Origin: Candidatus Enterococcus moelleringii
Lineage (GTDB): Bacteria > Bacillota > Bacilli > Lactobacillales > Enterococcaceae
NCBI RefSeq assembly: GCF_017377575.1
Contig: NZ_JAFREM010000021.1
Location: 1-64,000 of the forward strand
Direction of reading: 5' to 3'
DNA: 64,000 nt
Shown here: positions 23,877 to 32,741 of the stretch, in pieces
How the letters are laid out: each line of letters starts with the position of its first letter
Numbering within the stretch: position 1 is the first letter of the stretch
Notes under the pieces: model-generated
The model's input: the letters and a program-made list of their open reading frames with translations, nothing else
The model's database searches: none
Told to the model about the DNA's origin: nothing
Position numbers and translations under genes: made by a program

Positions 23877-24707
23877 ATAGGTTGGATAATTTCCAATTAA
23901 GTTAAAAGGAAAGGCTTGTTTTTCAAGTCGTTCCAAGGCTGTCTGCAGCACGGCTTTGTCAGAAGGCACCTCGATATCCATGATAAAGAAATACTCTCCC
24001 AGCTTCGTTTTTTGCGGACGGGACTCGATTTTGGATAAATTGAGATCCGCTTTGCTGAAGATGCCTAGCATATGGTACAAGGCTCCTGGTCGATCCATTG
24101 GCAGTTCTATCAGTAACGTCGCCTTTTGTTCCACAAAAATCAAATTTGTCGCAATCGGCTCATCTCCCAATAGCCAAAAACGGGTTTCGTTATTGGCTAC
24201 TGTTTGGATGCCTTCTTTTACAATCACTAAATCATATTCATCGGCCGCCATTTTCGAGCCGATTGCCGCGTAAATTTCTTCCGGATGATCAGCCACTTTT
24301 TTCGCCCCCAAGGTAGTAGAGGCCATTGGCTCCACCTCCGCTTGAGGCAGATTTTTGTGAATGAACACTTGAGACTGAGCTAGTGCCTGCGGGTGGCTGC
24401 TAATCAGCGTCGCTTCCTGCCAACGATCTTGATTGTTTTTATGAACCATCAGCTGCTGAGCAATTGGTAAAATCAGTTCTCCTTGAATCGTAGGCAAGGT
24501 TTTATAAATCCCGTCGATGGTGGGTAAAACGGACCCTTCAATCGTATTTTCAACCGGCACCATCGCGTAATCAATTTGCTTGTTCATGCGGGCATCGATT
24601 AATTGCATCAACGAATCATAGCTGATCAAGTTGCCGCTGGAAAAATAACTGCTGGCAGCCGAATGAGTGAAGGACCCCTTAGGACCCAAATAACCAATAT
24701 CCATCAC
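23865..24707 (-). CDS. pheA: Prephenate dehydratase
   Basis: A 280-aa monofunctional enzyme converting prephenate to phenylpyruvate for phenylalanine synthesis. The catalytic domain (1-185) opens GYLGPKGSFTHSAA and has the essential TRF motif in NNETRFWLLG. The C-terminal ACT domain (about 195-275) contains GALYHMLGIFSKADLNLSKIESRP, including the ESRP motif that binds phenylalanine, so feedback inhibition is expected. It overlaps aroK by 4 nt (ATGA). Last gene of the aro operon, ending in a hairpin. Confidence 0.95.
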   Translation of the reverse strand: MMDIGYLGPKGSFTHSAASSYFSSGNLISYDSLMQLIDARMNKQIDYAMVPVENTIEGSVLPTIDGIYKTLPTIQGELILPIAQQLMVHKNNQDRWQEATLISSHPQALAQSQVFIHKNLPQAEVEPMASTTLGAKKVADHPEEIYAAIGSKMAADEYDLVIVKEGIQTVANNETRFWLLGDEPIATNLIFVEQKATLLIELPMDRPGALYHMLGIFSKADLNLSKIESRPQKTKLGEYFFIMDIEVPSDKAVLQTALERLEKQAFPFNLIGNYPTYRKP

Positions 24708-25204
24708 ACGCCAACCTTTTCTCTAATTTCTGCCACAATGTCTTCCGGTGTACGGTGAGAAGTATCTACCGTTACCTTAGCTAATTTTTCATAAAAATTT
24801 TCCCGTGAGAAAAACAGATGCTTAATTTCGCCGTCATTTTTGTTGGCCGCGTTTGGTCGGATGTTTTCTTTGTCCTGACGAATCCGTTCCACTAAAACAT
24901 CGGGATCAGTCTTCAAATAAACCACCGTTTTATCGGCTAAGATTTCTTGGTTTTCCTTTTGCATAATCACGCCGCCGCCCGTAGCGATAACTGACGCTTG
25001 TTGGACTGCTTCTTTCAACAGATTGGTCTCGTGGACTCTGAATGAAGGCTCCCCATGCTCTTCAAAATACACGTTAATCGGTCCAATGCGATCAACCAAT
25101 ACATCATCCATGTCTACCCGCTGATAATCTAATGCCTTTGCTAATTCTCTACTAATCGTTGTCTTGCCTGCTCCCATAAACCCAATCAACACAATTGCTT
25201 CCAT
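24704..25204 (-). CDS. aroK: Shikimate kinase
   Basis: A 166-aa kinase that phosphorylates shikimate. Walker A is IGFMGAGKTTIS, shikimate-binding DMDDVLVDRIG follows, then EPSFRVHE and ATGGGVIMQ, all standard for AroK. It lies 2 nt after aroA and overlaps pheA by 4 nt, so the cluster is translationally coupled. Confidence 0.95.
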   Translation of the reverse strand: MEAIVLIGFMGAGKTTISRELAKALDYQRVDMDDVLVDRIGPINVYFEEHGEPSFRVHETNLLKEAVQQASVIATGGGVIMQKENQEILADKTVVYLKTDPDVLVERIRQDKENIRPNAANKNDGEIKHLFFSRENFYEKLAKVTVDTSHRTPEDIVAEIREKVGV

Positions 25205-25206
25205 TA

Positions 25207-26490
25207 CTATACTCGCTCCTTTGCTAATTTATCCAAATCATTGAAAAATTCGGGATAAGAAATATTAATTGCTTCTGGATTGTTCAATTCCACCGCTTCT
25301 TCCGTTAATAGGGCAGCGATTTGCAGCATCATCCCAATTCGGTGATCTCCATGGCTGTCTACTGCTGCACCATGTAATGGTGTTGGTCCGTGAATAATCA
25401 TGCCATCTTCGGTTGGTTCAATGTTAGCGCCCATTTTATTCAGCTCGTCGGCTGTGGCGTCGATCCGGTTGGTTTCCTTCACCTTTAACTCCTGAGCATC
25501 CTTGATAACCGTCGTTCCTTCCGCCTGTGTGGCTGCTAAAGCTAAAATCGGCAGCTCATCAATCAGACGGGGAATGATCTCACCGCTGATTTCGGTAGCT
25601 TTTAAGGAACTGCTTTCCACCAATAAATCGGCTGCTTCGTTTTGTGTGTCTTCATTGCTCTGAGTGATTTTAGCACCCATGTTCGCCAAGACATCTAAAA
25701 TACCGGTTCGCGTTGGGTTGATCCCAACTTTTTTCAAATTCAAGGAACTGCCAGGAACTAACAAAGCCGCAACTAAGAAGAACGCTGCTGAAGAGATGTC
25801 CCCAGGTACATGCACTTCTTGTCCTACCAACTGCTGCTTGCCAGGAAGTTTAATTTCCTTGTCGTTCACCTCAATCGTTCCGCCAAATTGACGAATCATT
25901 TGTTCGGTATGGTTGCGAGAACACGCTTGTTCGATCACCGTCGTTTCACCTTCTGCCTGCAATGCAGCAAACAGAATCGCTGATTTCACCTGAGCACTGG
26001 CAATCGGCATGTTGTATTCGATCGCCTGCAGCTCAGCGCCTTGAATCGCGATCGGCGGGTACTGAGTGCCTTCGTTTCCGGCTAGATCGCCACCCATTTG
26101 ACGAAGCGGCCCCATCACTCGCTCCATCGGACGTTTGTTCAAAGAGGCATCTCCTTGAATGGTAGAGGTAAACGGTCGTCCAGCTAAAATTCCCATAACC
26201 AATCGCATGGTAGTACCGGAATTGCCGGCATCCAACACTTCACTTGGTGCTTGCAGTCCTTCAAAGCCTTTTCCATGGACTATAAATACGTCCTCTTTTT
26301 CTTCAATTGCTACCCCCAGTTTTTTAAAAACAGCCACGGAACTCAAACAGTCCTCTGCCTTTAAAAAATTATGGATCGTGGTGGTTCCTTGACTAATCGC
26401 CCCAAACATCACACTGCGATGAGAAATCGATTTATCTGCTGGAACCACTAATTCACCTGTTAAACCTTGTGCCTTATTCATTAAACGCAT
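25207..26490 (-). CDS. aroA: 3-phosphoshikimate 1-carboxyvinyltransferase (EPSP synthase)
   Basis: A 427-aa enzyme joining shikimate-3-phosphate and PEP. Family motifs are [57 protein letters not shown] and [19 protein letters not shown] (given as separate elements), followed by [10 protein letters not shown]. The length is normal. It lies 4 nt after tyrA and 2 nt before aroK. Confidence 0.96.
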   Translation of the reverse strand: MRLMNKAQGLTGELVVPADKSISHRSVMFGAISQGTTTIHNFLKAEDCLSSVAVFKKLGVAIEEKEDVFIVHGKGFEGLQAPSEVLDAGNSGTTMRLVMGILAGRPFTSTIQGDASLNKRPMERVMGPLRQMGGDLAGNEGTQYPPIAIQGAELQAIEYNMPIASAQVKSAILFAALQAEGETTVIEQACSRNHTEQMIRQFGGTIEVNDKEIKLPGKQQLVGQEVHVPGDISSAAFFLVAALLVPGSSLNLKKVGINPTRTGILDVLANMGAKITQSNEDTQNEAADLLVESSSLKATEISGEIIPRLIDELPILALAATQAEGTTVIKDAQELKVKETNRIDATADELNKMGANIEPTEDGMIIHGPTPLHGAAVDSHGDHRIGMMLQIAALLTEEAVELNNPEAINISYPEFFNDLDKLAKERV

Positions 26491-26494
26491 GCTG

Positions 26495-27574
26495 TTAACT
26501 CCTTATCCGACAATGAAATTTTTCCGACTCCACCAGTGCTTTACCTGCTAGCAAATCGGCTTTATTTTTAAAGGATAGCTCCAAAACACCGAAAATATCT
26601 TCCCGGGTTTCTTGAATTTTCAAATTGATAATCGAAATATGATTCTGACTTAATACGGTAGTTACTTGTGCCACCGCCCCGGCGATATCCGGAATATCTA
26701 CCAGCAAATCGTAGAAGGCTGGAATCGCGCCTTGGTCCTTTGCCGGCAGTTGGTCCCGCGTCAGTTTCGCTCGAGAGAAAAACTGGTGAATCGCGCCTCG
26801 ATCGTTTTGTTCCAGCTGATGCTTGATTTCGGTCATTTCCGCTTGCCATTTGTCCATCAGATCCAACAAAATCTCCCGATTCGTCAGTAACACATCGGTC
26901 CACATCCGAGGATCAGAAGAAGCAATCCGAGTAATGTCTCGGAAACCACCGGCGGCCAGCTGTTTCGCTCGCGGATAGGTTTGGGCCAGCTGATCGCTCA
27001 TCTGAACCAATCCCGAAGCTACAATATGGGGCAGGTGACTTAACACCCCCACCATCTCATCGTGACTGCTTGGATCAAGCACCACAAACTTGGCTCTTGT
27101 TGGCGTCAAAAGTTCGATTAGCTGATCCACTGCGGCCTGCTGCTCACCAGAAGGCGTTAATATATAGTAGGCTTTCTCAAAAAGATTCGGATTGGCCGCT
27201 TTAACTCCTGATTTATGAGAACCAGACATGGGATGCCCACCAACAAAAGTGAAGGGCAGTGTGTCCGCCAACTGAACCACCGCTGACTTAGTGCTGCCTA
27301 CATCAGTGACCAGCACATTCTCCTTTAATGGAAGCTTCGCCAATTCCTGCAAGTATTCCAGCGACACACCGACGGGCACCGCCAGAATGATGATATCCAT
27401 CTCCACCGCTGAATCAAGCCCCGCGACAACCTCATCGACAATCCCGGTTTCTAAAGCAATCTGACAGCTTTCTTCTTTAAAATCCCAGCCGTATAGTTTA
27501 ATGTCCGGCTGCTTAATCGCACGACACAAGGAAGCACCGATTAAGCCTAACCCCACCACAAAAATATTTTTCAT
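26495..27574 (-). CDS. tyrA: Prephenate dehydrogenase
   Basis: A 359-aa NAD-dependent enzyme making 4-hydroxyphenylpyruvate for tyrosine. The Rossmann motif [14 protein letters not shown] is at the N-terminus, followed by the [11 protein letters not shown] and [12 protein letters not shown] active-site motifs. A C-terminal ACT domain from about residue 290 ([20 protein letters not shown]) suggests allosteric control by tyrosine. It lies 14 nt after aroC. Confidence 0.95.
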   Translation of the reverse strand: MKNIFVVGLGLIGASLCRAIKQPDIKLYGWDFKEESCQIALETGIVDEVVAGLDSAVEMDIIILAVPVGVSLEYLQELAKLPLKENVLVTDVGSTKSAVVQLADTLPFTFVGGHPMSGSHKSGVKAANPNLFEKAYYILTPSGEQQAAVDQLIELLTPTRAKFVVLDPSSHDEMVGVLSHLPHIVASGLVQMSDQLAQTYPRAKQLAAGGFRDITRIASSDPRMWTDVLLTNREILLDLMDKWQAEMTEIKHQLEQNDRGAIHQFFSRAKLTRDQLPAKDQGAIPAFYDLLVDIPDIAGAVAQVTTVLSQNHISIINLKIQETREDIFGVLELSFKNKADLLAGKALVESEKFHCRIRS

Positions 27575-27588
27575 TTAGTATGACCTTC

Positions 27589-28755
27589 CTAAAATTCCAA
27601 ATGCTGCTGGCGGGTGTCATTGACACTCTTCAACAAATCAGCTAGATTATCCGCCTGGAACTGCTCTAAAATTTCTGTCGCAATTACTGTTGCCACGACG
27701 TTTTCAGCTACAATCGCGGCTGCTGGAACAGCGGTACTGTCTGAACGTTCCACGCTGGCTTTGTAAGGCTCTTTGGTATCAATGTCGACACTCATTAATG
27801 GCTTGTACAAAGTCGGGATCGGCTTCATGACACCCCGCACAATAATTTGTTCACCGTTAGTCATGCCGCCTTCAAAGCCGCCTAGGTGATTGCTGGTGCG
27901 GCTGTAGCCTTCTGCCTGCTCCCAAACAATCTCATCCATCACTTCAGAGCCTGGCCGGTTAGCTGCTTCAAAACCGATACCGAACTCAACACCTTTAAAG
28001 GCATTGATGCTGACAATTGCTTGAGCGATCTTGCCGTCCAGTTTGCGGTCCCATTGAACGTAGCTGCCTAATCCGGCTGGTACATTTTCTAAACGAACCT
28101 CAACCACACCACCGATGGTATTTCCGGCTTTTTTGGTTTCGTCGATTTCGGTTTTCACTGCTTCTTCAATCGAAGGGTCAATCATGTTTACTTCAGATAC
28201 AGCTGCGGCTGCTTGAATTTCTTTTACGCTGATCACTTCGGGAACGTCAGCTGTGATGCCGCCAAGGTTGACTACATGGCTGGCGATTTCAATATCTAAA
28301 GCTTGTAAAATTTGTTTTGCTAAAGCACCGACAGCCACCCGCATAGTTGTTTCCCGTGCAGAGGAGCGCTCTAAAATGTTGCGTAAATCCCGGTGCTGAT
28401 ATTTCATTCCACCTACTAGATCGGCGTGTCCGGGTCTAGGCTTGGTGACTTTTCTTAATTGGGTATCTTTTTCGGCAACTTCTTCCACTGACATGACGGT
28501 TTGCCAGTTTTTCCAATCGCGATTTTCTACAATCATCGTAATCGGCGAGCCTAAGGTTTTTCCATGACGGATCCCGGAAGTAATTTGGACCTGATCCTTT
28601 TCGATCTTCATGCGGCCGCCGCGGCCATAACCGCCTTGGCGTTTTGCCAGCTCCTGGTTAATTCCCTCGACTGAAACGGCAATACCGGCTGGTACTCCTT
28701 CAATAATAGCTGTTAGCTGTGGTCCGTGTGATTCTCCTGCTGTCAAATAACGCAT
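27589..28755 (-). CDS. aroC: Chorismate synthase
   Basis: A 388-aa FMN-dependent enzyme converting EPSP to chorismate. Motifs are [16 protein letters not shown] (N-terminus), [45 protein letters not shown] and the C-terminal [14 protein letters not shown]. It is the first structural gene of aroC-tyrA-aroA-aroK-pheA, about 200 nt downstream of a Phe/Tyr leader peptide and its attenuator. Because the leader lies in front of aroC, the whole branch for Phe and Tyr should respond to aromatic amino acid supply. Confidence 0.96.
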   Translation of the reverse strand: MRYLTAGESHGPQLTAIIEGVPAGIAVSVEGINQELAKRQGGYGRGGRMKIEKDQVQITSGIRHGKTLGSPITMIVENRDWKNWQTVMSVEEVAEKDTQLRKVTKPRPGHADLVGGMKYQHRDLRNILERSSARETTMRVAVGALAKQILQALDIEIASHVVNLGGITADVPEVISVKEIQAAAAVSEVNMIDPSIEEAVKTEIDETKKAGNTIGGVVEVRLENVPAGLGSYVQWDRKLDGKIAQAIVSINAFKGVEFGIGFEAANRPGSEVMDEIVWEQAEGYSRTSNHLGGFEGGMTNGEQIIVRGVMKPIPTLYKPLMSVDIDTKEPYKASVERSDSTAVPAAAIVAENVVATVIATEILEQFQADNLADLLKSVNDTRQQHLEF

Positions 28756-28789
28756 CCTTCATTCCTCTTTCTAACCTGATTTCTTTCAA

Positions 28790-28952
28790 CAAAAAAGACC
28801 CGTTGTAGGATATACATCTACAATGGGTCTACTAAAAGAAAAAAGCCATTATAGATGAATCATCTACATGGCTTTAAAGTCAATTTAAAGTTCTTCAGCC
28901 ATCATAGATACAAACTTGCGTCGTCTGCACCCATGAACACATGAATACAAAC
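28790..28952 (-). promoter_or_regulatory. Seven-arm attenuator of the aro operon
   Basis: Read on the minus strand after the leader stop: arm 0 GTTTGTATTCATG (28940-28952) pairs with arm 1 CATGGGTGCAGAC (28923-28935). Arm 1 pairs equally with arm 2 GTTTGTATCTATG (28903-28915), 13 bp including four G-U. The 3' part of arm 2 (ATCTA, ATGGCT; 28897-28909) pairs with arm 3 (AGCCAT, TAGAT; 28860-28875). Arm 3 and arm 4 (28842-28858) form terminator A with a T-run. Arm 4 (CATCTATAATGG) pairs with arm 5 (CCATTGTAGATG). Arms 5 and 6 form terminator B (28796-28830, T-run 28790-28795). All adjacent pairs are mutually exclusive. Confidence 0.85.
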
Positions 28953-29009
28953 CTATCTAAAATAGCTAAAGTAAAAAGTATTCAGTTGTGGATGTCTAGT
29001 TTTTGTCAT
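28953..29009 (-). CDS. Phe/Tyr-rich leader peptide of the aro operon
   Basis: An 18-codon frame, MTKTRHPQLNTFYFSYFR, stop TAG at 28953-28955. Residues 12-17 are Phe-Tyr-Phe-Ser-Tyr-Phe. TTTGGAG lies 8 nt before the ATG at 29007-29009; an in-frame ATG also exists at 29013-29015. It lies just downstream of a perfect promoter and directly upstream of the hairpin chain, and resembles the Trp leader at 32020-32076 (shared M-x-K-T, Q-L-N-S/T, C-terminal Arg). Ribosome stalling at Phe or Tyr codons should set operon expression. Confidence 0.85.
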   Translation of the reverse strand: MTKTRHPQLNTFYFSYFR

Positions 29010-29045
29010 GATCATCGCTCCAAACTGATTGGTGATTGAAATAAG

Positions 29046-29076
29046 TATAAAATTGTTTAATTTACTTGTCAATCCT
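29046..29076 (-). promoter_or_regulatory. Promoter of the aro operon
   Basis: Minus strand TTGACA, 17-nt AT-rich spacer, TATACT, ending about 35 nt before the leader peptide ATG. No terminator was seen between trpZ and this promoter, so read-through from the transporter operon may also feed it. Confidence 0.85.
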
Positions 29077-29105
29077 TTTTTACACTTTCCGCTTTTTAGA
29101 CCGTT

Positions 29106-29888
29106 TTACAAGCCTTCGTCGTCAACATCCTCTTCTTCAAAGAACAAGAAAAGATCGGTTAGAGAAAGCTGGGCTTTTTCTTCACCCTTTAAGTCTTTGA
29201 CGATTTGTCCCTTTTGCATCACAATTAATCGGTTGCCGTAGTTTAAGGCGTCCTCCATTTTGTGAGTCACCATCAAACAGGTCAGCTGTTCTTCCTTGAT
29301 CTTCTGATCAGTGACCTTCATTAATTGTTTTGCCGTTTTCGGGTCTAAAGCAGCAGTATGTTCATCTAGTAATAATAAGTCCGGTTTGGTTAAAGTAGCC
29401 ATTAGCAGACTTAACGCCTGGCGCTGACCACCGGATAAGAAACCAGTCGGTGTATCCAAGTGATTTTCCAAGCCATTACCTACCTGGCTGCACAACTGAA
29501 AGTAGGCTTCCTTTTTCTGAGCCAGTTGACGTGAACGCAATGCCCGTTTTTGACCACGTTTTTCCGCCAAGCCCAGATTTTCGGCCACCGTCAAACGTGG
29601 TGCCGTGCCCATTTTTGGATCCTGGAACACGCGAGCGATGTAACTAGCGCGTTTTTCTTCTGATAACTTAGTGACATCGTTGCCCATTACTGAAACAGTG
29701 CCGCTGTCTAGCTGCATCGTGCCGGAAATACTATTGAACAAGGTACTTTTCCCGGCGCCGTTTCCACCTAGTACAGTAACAAATTCACCTGGCTGGATGG
29801 TTAAATCAACAGAGCGAAGAATTTGGCGTTTATCGCTGATACCGTTACGAATGGTTTTAGATGCTTGTTTAATTTGTAAGGCTTCCAT
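29106..29888 (-). CDS. trpZ: ABC transporter ATPase, probable tryptophan importer
   Basis: A 260-aa ATP-binding subunit: Walker A LGGNGAGKSTLF at about residue 37, signature SGGQRQALSLLMATL, Walker B LLLLDEHTAALDP, H-loop MVTHKMEDAL. It is the third gene of a substrate-binding protein/permease/ATPase operon of the ABC_sub_bind type (TrpXYZ of Lactobacillales). The Trp-codon leader peptide upstream of the operon supports tryptophan as substrate. It is 5 nt from the permease gene. The acidic C-terminus (FFEEEDVDDEGL) is unusual but harmless looking. Confidence 0.85.
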   Translation of the reverse strand: MEALQIKQASKTIRNGISDKRQILRSVDLTIQPGEFVTVLGGNGAGKSTLFNSISGTMQLDSGTVSVMGNDVTKLSEEKRASYIARVFQDPKMGTAPRLTVAENLGLAEKRGQKRALRSRQLAQKKEAYFQLCSQVGNGLENHLDTPTGFLSGGQRQALSLLMATLTKPDLLLLDEHTAALDPKTAKQLMKVTDQKIKEEQLTCLMVTHKMEDALNYGNRLIVMQKGQIVKDLKGEEKAQLSLTDLFLFFEEEDVDDEGL

Positions 29889-29892
29889 CTTC

Positions 29893-30771
29893 TTACTCCT
29901 TTTCCAATCCAGTTTTTAAATTCAAGGCTTCTCTTAAACGCGGAATCATTAAGCAAATAGCTAGAATGATTGATGAGAAGATTTTCAAGTAAGTCGTATC
30001 GAGACCTAGCTTGATAATTAACAAAATCAGCAGCTGATAAATGACACTGCCCAGCACAACGGCAATTAAGCGTTCGCCGAAAGATAATTCTCCATACAAT
30101 ACTTCCCCAATGATGATCGAAGCCAAACCGATGACGATCACGCCGATCCCTTTTCCAATGTCGGCATAGCCGTCGTTTTGAGCGATTAAAGCACCCGACA
30201 ACGCAATGACACCATTGGATAAAGTCAAACCGATCACCTTCATACGGTCAGTGTTAATGCCGATAGAACGAGCCATGTTTTCATTATCACCTGTGGCAAT
30301 GTAGGCTTGTCCGAAATCAGTGAAAAAGAAGAACAATAATAATGCAATGATTAAGCTGACTGCAATTAACCCTAGAATTACAATATCAAAGTGATTCGGT
30401 AAATTTAATCCGGTAAGAAAATCCTGAATCTTTGGTTTGCCCAGCAGTGACAAATTTGGTGTCTGCATAATGAACAGCATCACGGAGTTCAAACCTGACA
30501 TGACTAGAATTCCGGCTAAAATTACCGGAATCTTGCCTTTCGTGTAAAGCATACCGGTAATAAATCCGGCACACATACCAGCGACAATTCCTAACAAGGT
30601 CGCTAGTATCGGATGTACGCCTTGGGTGATGGCAGTCACGCAGACTGCCCCACCTAAAGGAAAGGACCCTTCCGTTGTCATATCCGGGAAGTTTAAAATT
30701 CGATAGGTCATGAAAATCCCTAGACCTAAAATTGCCCATAAAAATCCTTGTCCAATTGCTGAAATGACCAT
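29893..30771 (-). CDS. trpY: ABC transporter permease, probable tryptophan importer
   Basis: A 292-aa permease of the branched-chain/ribose (BPD_transp_2) type with about eight membrane segments; ILNFPDMTTEGSFPLGGAV near the N-terminus and DNENMARSIGINTDRMKVIGLTLSNGVIALSGAL (given as DNENMARSIGI and GLTLSNGVIALSGAL) are conserved in the TrpY/ABC_sub_bind operons. It lies between the substrate-binding gene (3 nt) and the ATPase gene (4 nt). Function as tryptophan importer is from family and leader context. Confidence 0.85.
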   Translation of the reverse strand: MVISAIGQGFLWAILGLGIFMTYRILNFPDMTTEGSFPLGGAVCVTAITQGVHPILATLLGIVAGMCAGFITGMLYTKGKIPVILAGILVMSGLNSVMLFIMQTPNLSLLGKPKIQDFLTGLNLPNHFDIVILGLIAVSLIIALLLFFFFTDFGQAYIATGDNENMARSIGINTDRMKVIGLTLSNGVIALSGALIAQNDGYADIGKGIGVIVIGLASIIIGEVLYGELSFGERLIAVVLGSVIYQLLILLIIKLGLDTTYLKIFSSIILAICLMIPRLREALNLKTGLEKE

Positions 30772-30774
30772 TTT

Positions 30775-31791
30775 TTATTCTCCTTCAACCATTGTTGCTT
30801 CTTTTTTAATATCTTCTGGAATTGTGATGCCTAGTTCGGCAGCTTTCTTTTCATTGATAATCATTTCGCCGTAGTCGATAACATTGACTGGTGTATTGCC
30901 TGCATCCGTGTTGCCTCTTAATACATCCGCAGCCATTTTTCCTGTTTCCACACCTAAATCGAATTGATTTTGTCCGATTGTTGCAATACCGCCTTCAGTT
31001 ACCATGTTGTCTACTGATACGAAGACTGGTGTTTTCGTTTTATCTGATTCATTAATAACCGTTTGGAACGCATTAGCAATAATGTTGTCCTGTGGTACAT
31101 AGATAAAGTCATTTTCTTCTGCCGCTGATTGCGCTAGCTGGGCAATTTCATTACTTGAAGATACGGCATAACGAGTAGCTTCGTAGCCTTGTTCTTGCGC
31201 CATTTTTTCAGCATTGTCAATTTGTGCTTGTGAGTTTTCTTCTGATGATGAGTACAACAAGGCGATTTTCTTCGCTTCTGGGAATAACGCTTTGATCAAG
31301 TCAAATTGTTGAGCAACGGGTGCCAAGTTGTTTACGCCGGTTACGTTGCCGCCAGGTTTTTCTAAACTTTCAACAAGGTCAGCGCCGACAGGGTCACTGA
31401 TTGCACCCATGATAACGGGAATTTCTGACGTTCCGTTGGCTAAGGCTTTAGCAGCTGGTGTAGCAACACCGACTAAAACGTCTGAATCTTTGTTTAATAA
31501 TTGCTGCGTCATGGTGTTCAGCTTGCTTTGGTCTCCTTGACCGTTTAAGAATTCAATGTTGATGTTTTCGCCTTCAACAAAACCTTCTTGCTTCAAGCCT
31601 TCGATGACGCCATCAGAGATTTGATCCAATGATGGATGGCTGATAAATTGTAAAATCCCTACGGTTTGCATTTCGTCGGTGCCTTCATCTGTTTCGGCTG
31701 TGTTTTGTCTTGAACCCATTTGATAAGCAAATACTCCAATTAATACGACTGCCAATGCAATAATAGATCCGATAATCCCTTTGTTTTTCAT
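30775..31791 (-). CDS. trpX: ABC transporter substrate-binding protein, probable tryptophan
   Basis: A 338-aa ABC_sub_bind (PF04392-type) protein. The N-terminus has a single hydrophobic segment (IIGSIIALAVVLIGVFAYQM) without a lipobox Cys, so it looks membrane-anchored by an uncleaved or atypical signal. Motifs: VGILQFISHPSLDQISDG, IPVIMGAISDPVGADLV, GVNNLAPVAQQFDLI, and ATIGQNQFDLGVETGKMAADVL. Start ATG 31791 follows GGGGGAA; the longer frame begins in the terminator hairpin region. First gene after the Trp leader attenuator. Confidence 0.87.
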   Translation of the reverse strand: MKNKGIIGSIIALAVVLIGVFAYQMGSRQNTAETDEGTDEMQTVGILQFISHPSLDQISDGVIEGLKQEGFVEGENINIEFLNGQGDQSKLNTMTQQLLNKDSDVLVGVATPAAKALANGTSEIPVIMGAISDPVGADLVESLEKPGGNVTGVNNLAPVAQQFDLIKALFPEAKKIALLYSSSEENSQAQIDNAEKMAQEQGYEATRYAVSSSNEIAQLAQSAAEENDFIYVPQDNIIANAFQTVINESDKTKTPVFVSVDNMVTEGGIATIGQNQFDLGVETGKMAADVLRGNTDAGNTPVNVIDYGEMIINEKKAAELGITIPEDIKKEATMVEGE

Positions 31792-31855
31792 GATAATTCC
31801 CCCAAGTTTTTTAGTATGTGTATGATTGCGTTTGATTGCATGTGAATATAATACG

Positions 31856-32019
31856 AAAAAAGGCAACTACCCCGAAATTCACGGTAGTTGCCCCAAAATA
31901 GACAAAAACCGCATAGATCTGCTCTATGCGGGAAACGACACAAAAAGTACCAGCGCATAGATACACAATTTAGAGATAGTCTAAACGTTGTATCTATGAA
32001 GTGAATTCATAAACACAAC
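31856..32019 (-). promoter_or_regulatory. Multi-arm attenuator of the trpXYZ-type operon
   Basis: On the minus strand: arm 0 GTTGTGTTTATGAA (32006-32019), starting at the base after the leader stop, pairs over 14 bp (two G-U) with arm 1 TTCATAGATACAAC (31987-32000). Arm 1 also pairs with arm 2 TGTATCTATG (10 bp). Arm 2's end TCTATGCG (31954-31961) pairs with arm 3 CGCATAGA (31923-31930). Arm 3 and arm 4 TCTATGCGG (31909-31917) form terminator A with T5. A second terminator, GGCAACTACC (31883-31892) / GGTAGTTGCC (31862-31871) with T6, follows. Same order and logic as in the aro leader. Confidence 0.85.
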
Positions 32020-32076
32020 TTATCTACGCCAGTTTTGCCAGCTATTCAATTGAACGGATAAGTTTGTTTTCAACAT
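32020..32076 (-). CDS. Trp leader peptide of the transporter operon
   Basis: An 18-codon frame, MLKTNLSVQLNSWQNWRR, stop TAA at 32020-32022, with Trp codons at positions 13 and 16. AAGGAG (32085-32090) is 8 nt before the ATG. Two Trp in 18 residues, the promoter position and the downstream hairpins identify it as an attenuator leader. It has the same length as the aro leader and shares M-x-K-T and Q-L-N-S/T with it. Confidence 0.85.
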   Translation of the reverse strand: MLKTNLSVQLNSWQNWRR

Positions 32077-32106
32077 GAATGTCACTCCTTCTTTGATATT
32101 GACAAT

Positions 32107-32135
32107 AGTCTACCGAAAAATCGGATAGCTGTCAA
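32107..32135 (-). promoter_or_regulatory. Promoter of the trpXYZ-type operon
   Basis: Minus strand TTGACA (32130-32135), 17-nt spacer, TAGACT (32107-32112), about 30 nt before the leader ATG. Confidence 0.82.
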
Positions 32136-32165
32136 CGGTATTTATTAAAAAAAGATGAACTTATT

Positions 32166-32741
32166 TTAGTTATTCTCATTTTTGGCTTTTAAACGCCACA
32201 TTGGCAAGCGGTTCAGCTCAGGAATGAATTCCGTATTTAAGTCGGACAGCTCTTCTACTACAAAACGATTCTTTTCCTGCCCTTTTTGGAAGAAAACAAA
32301 CGTTACCTTGGTTGGATCGATATTGTACTCTTCAGCAATCCGGCTGCTGTTATAAACCAGCGGATAATAATAAAAGGTCCGGTTCAGCTCTTCTTCCTGC
32401 TTCGGTGTATCTAAAATATTTAATACATTTTCAAAGGAGCCGCCATGGGGCTGGGCAAACATCACTGAAATTGCCGGGCTGTCCTTAATCGTTTGATCAC
32501 TTTCGCCGTATACAAAAGGAATAATATGGTCGGACTGGATTGTTTGGTTCACCAGGGTATCCAGCTCATCCTGGCGCACACTCTTTTGAGCATAACCAAC
32601 TGTTACCGAAAAGAGAATCGAAAAAATGAGCAGACTCGCTGCAATCATCAATGATTTCTTTTCATTTTCAGATACGGCTTCGATAAACAGCTGCCACCCA
32701 GCAGTCAATCTGTTTTTAACCGTCACCAAAAAATTCTTCAT
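32166..32741 (-). CDS. Hypothetical single-pass membrane protein, 191 aa
   Basis: A short cytoplasmic N-terminus, one transmembrane segment at about residues 30-50 (LMIAASLLIFSILFSVTVGYA) and an extracellular domain of about 140 residues (IIPFVYGESDQTIKDSPAISVMF; FFQKGQEKNRFVVEELSDL). The extracellular part has an alternating strand-helix feel reminiscent of thioredoxin-like folds but lacks a CxxC. Not recognised. GGAGGTAAG precedes the ATG. Divergent from pckA. Confidence 0.6.
   Translation of the reverse strand: MKNFLVTVKNRLTAGWQLFIEAVSENEKKSLMIAASLLIFSILFSVTVGYAQKSVRQDELDTLVNQTIQSDHIIPFVYGESDQTIKDSPAISVMFAQPHGGSFENVLNILDTPKQEEELNRTFYYYPLVYNSSRIAEEYNIDPTKVTFVFFQKGQEKNRFVVEELSDLNTEFIPELNRLPMWRLKAKNENN

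Noticed and set aside
28780-29076. T-box riboswitch before aroC
   Set aside because: The region lacks a T-box AGGGTGGNACCGCG-like sequence and a plausible specifier loop; the leader peptide and hairpin chain explain it better.
31856-32135. Trp T-box before the transporter operon
   Set aside because: No T-box core sequence seen; a translated W-x-x-W leader with alternative hairpins is present instead.
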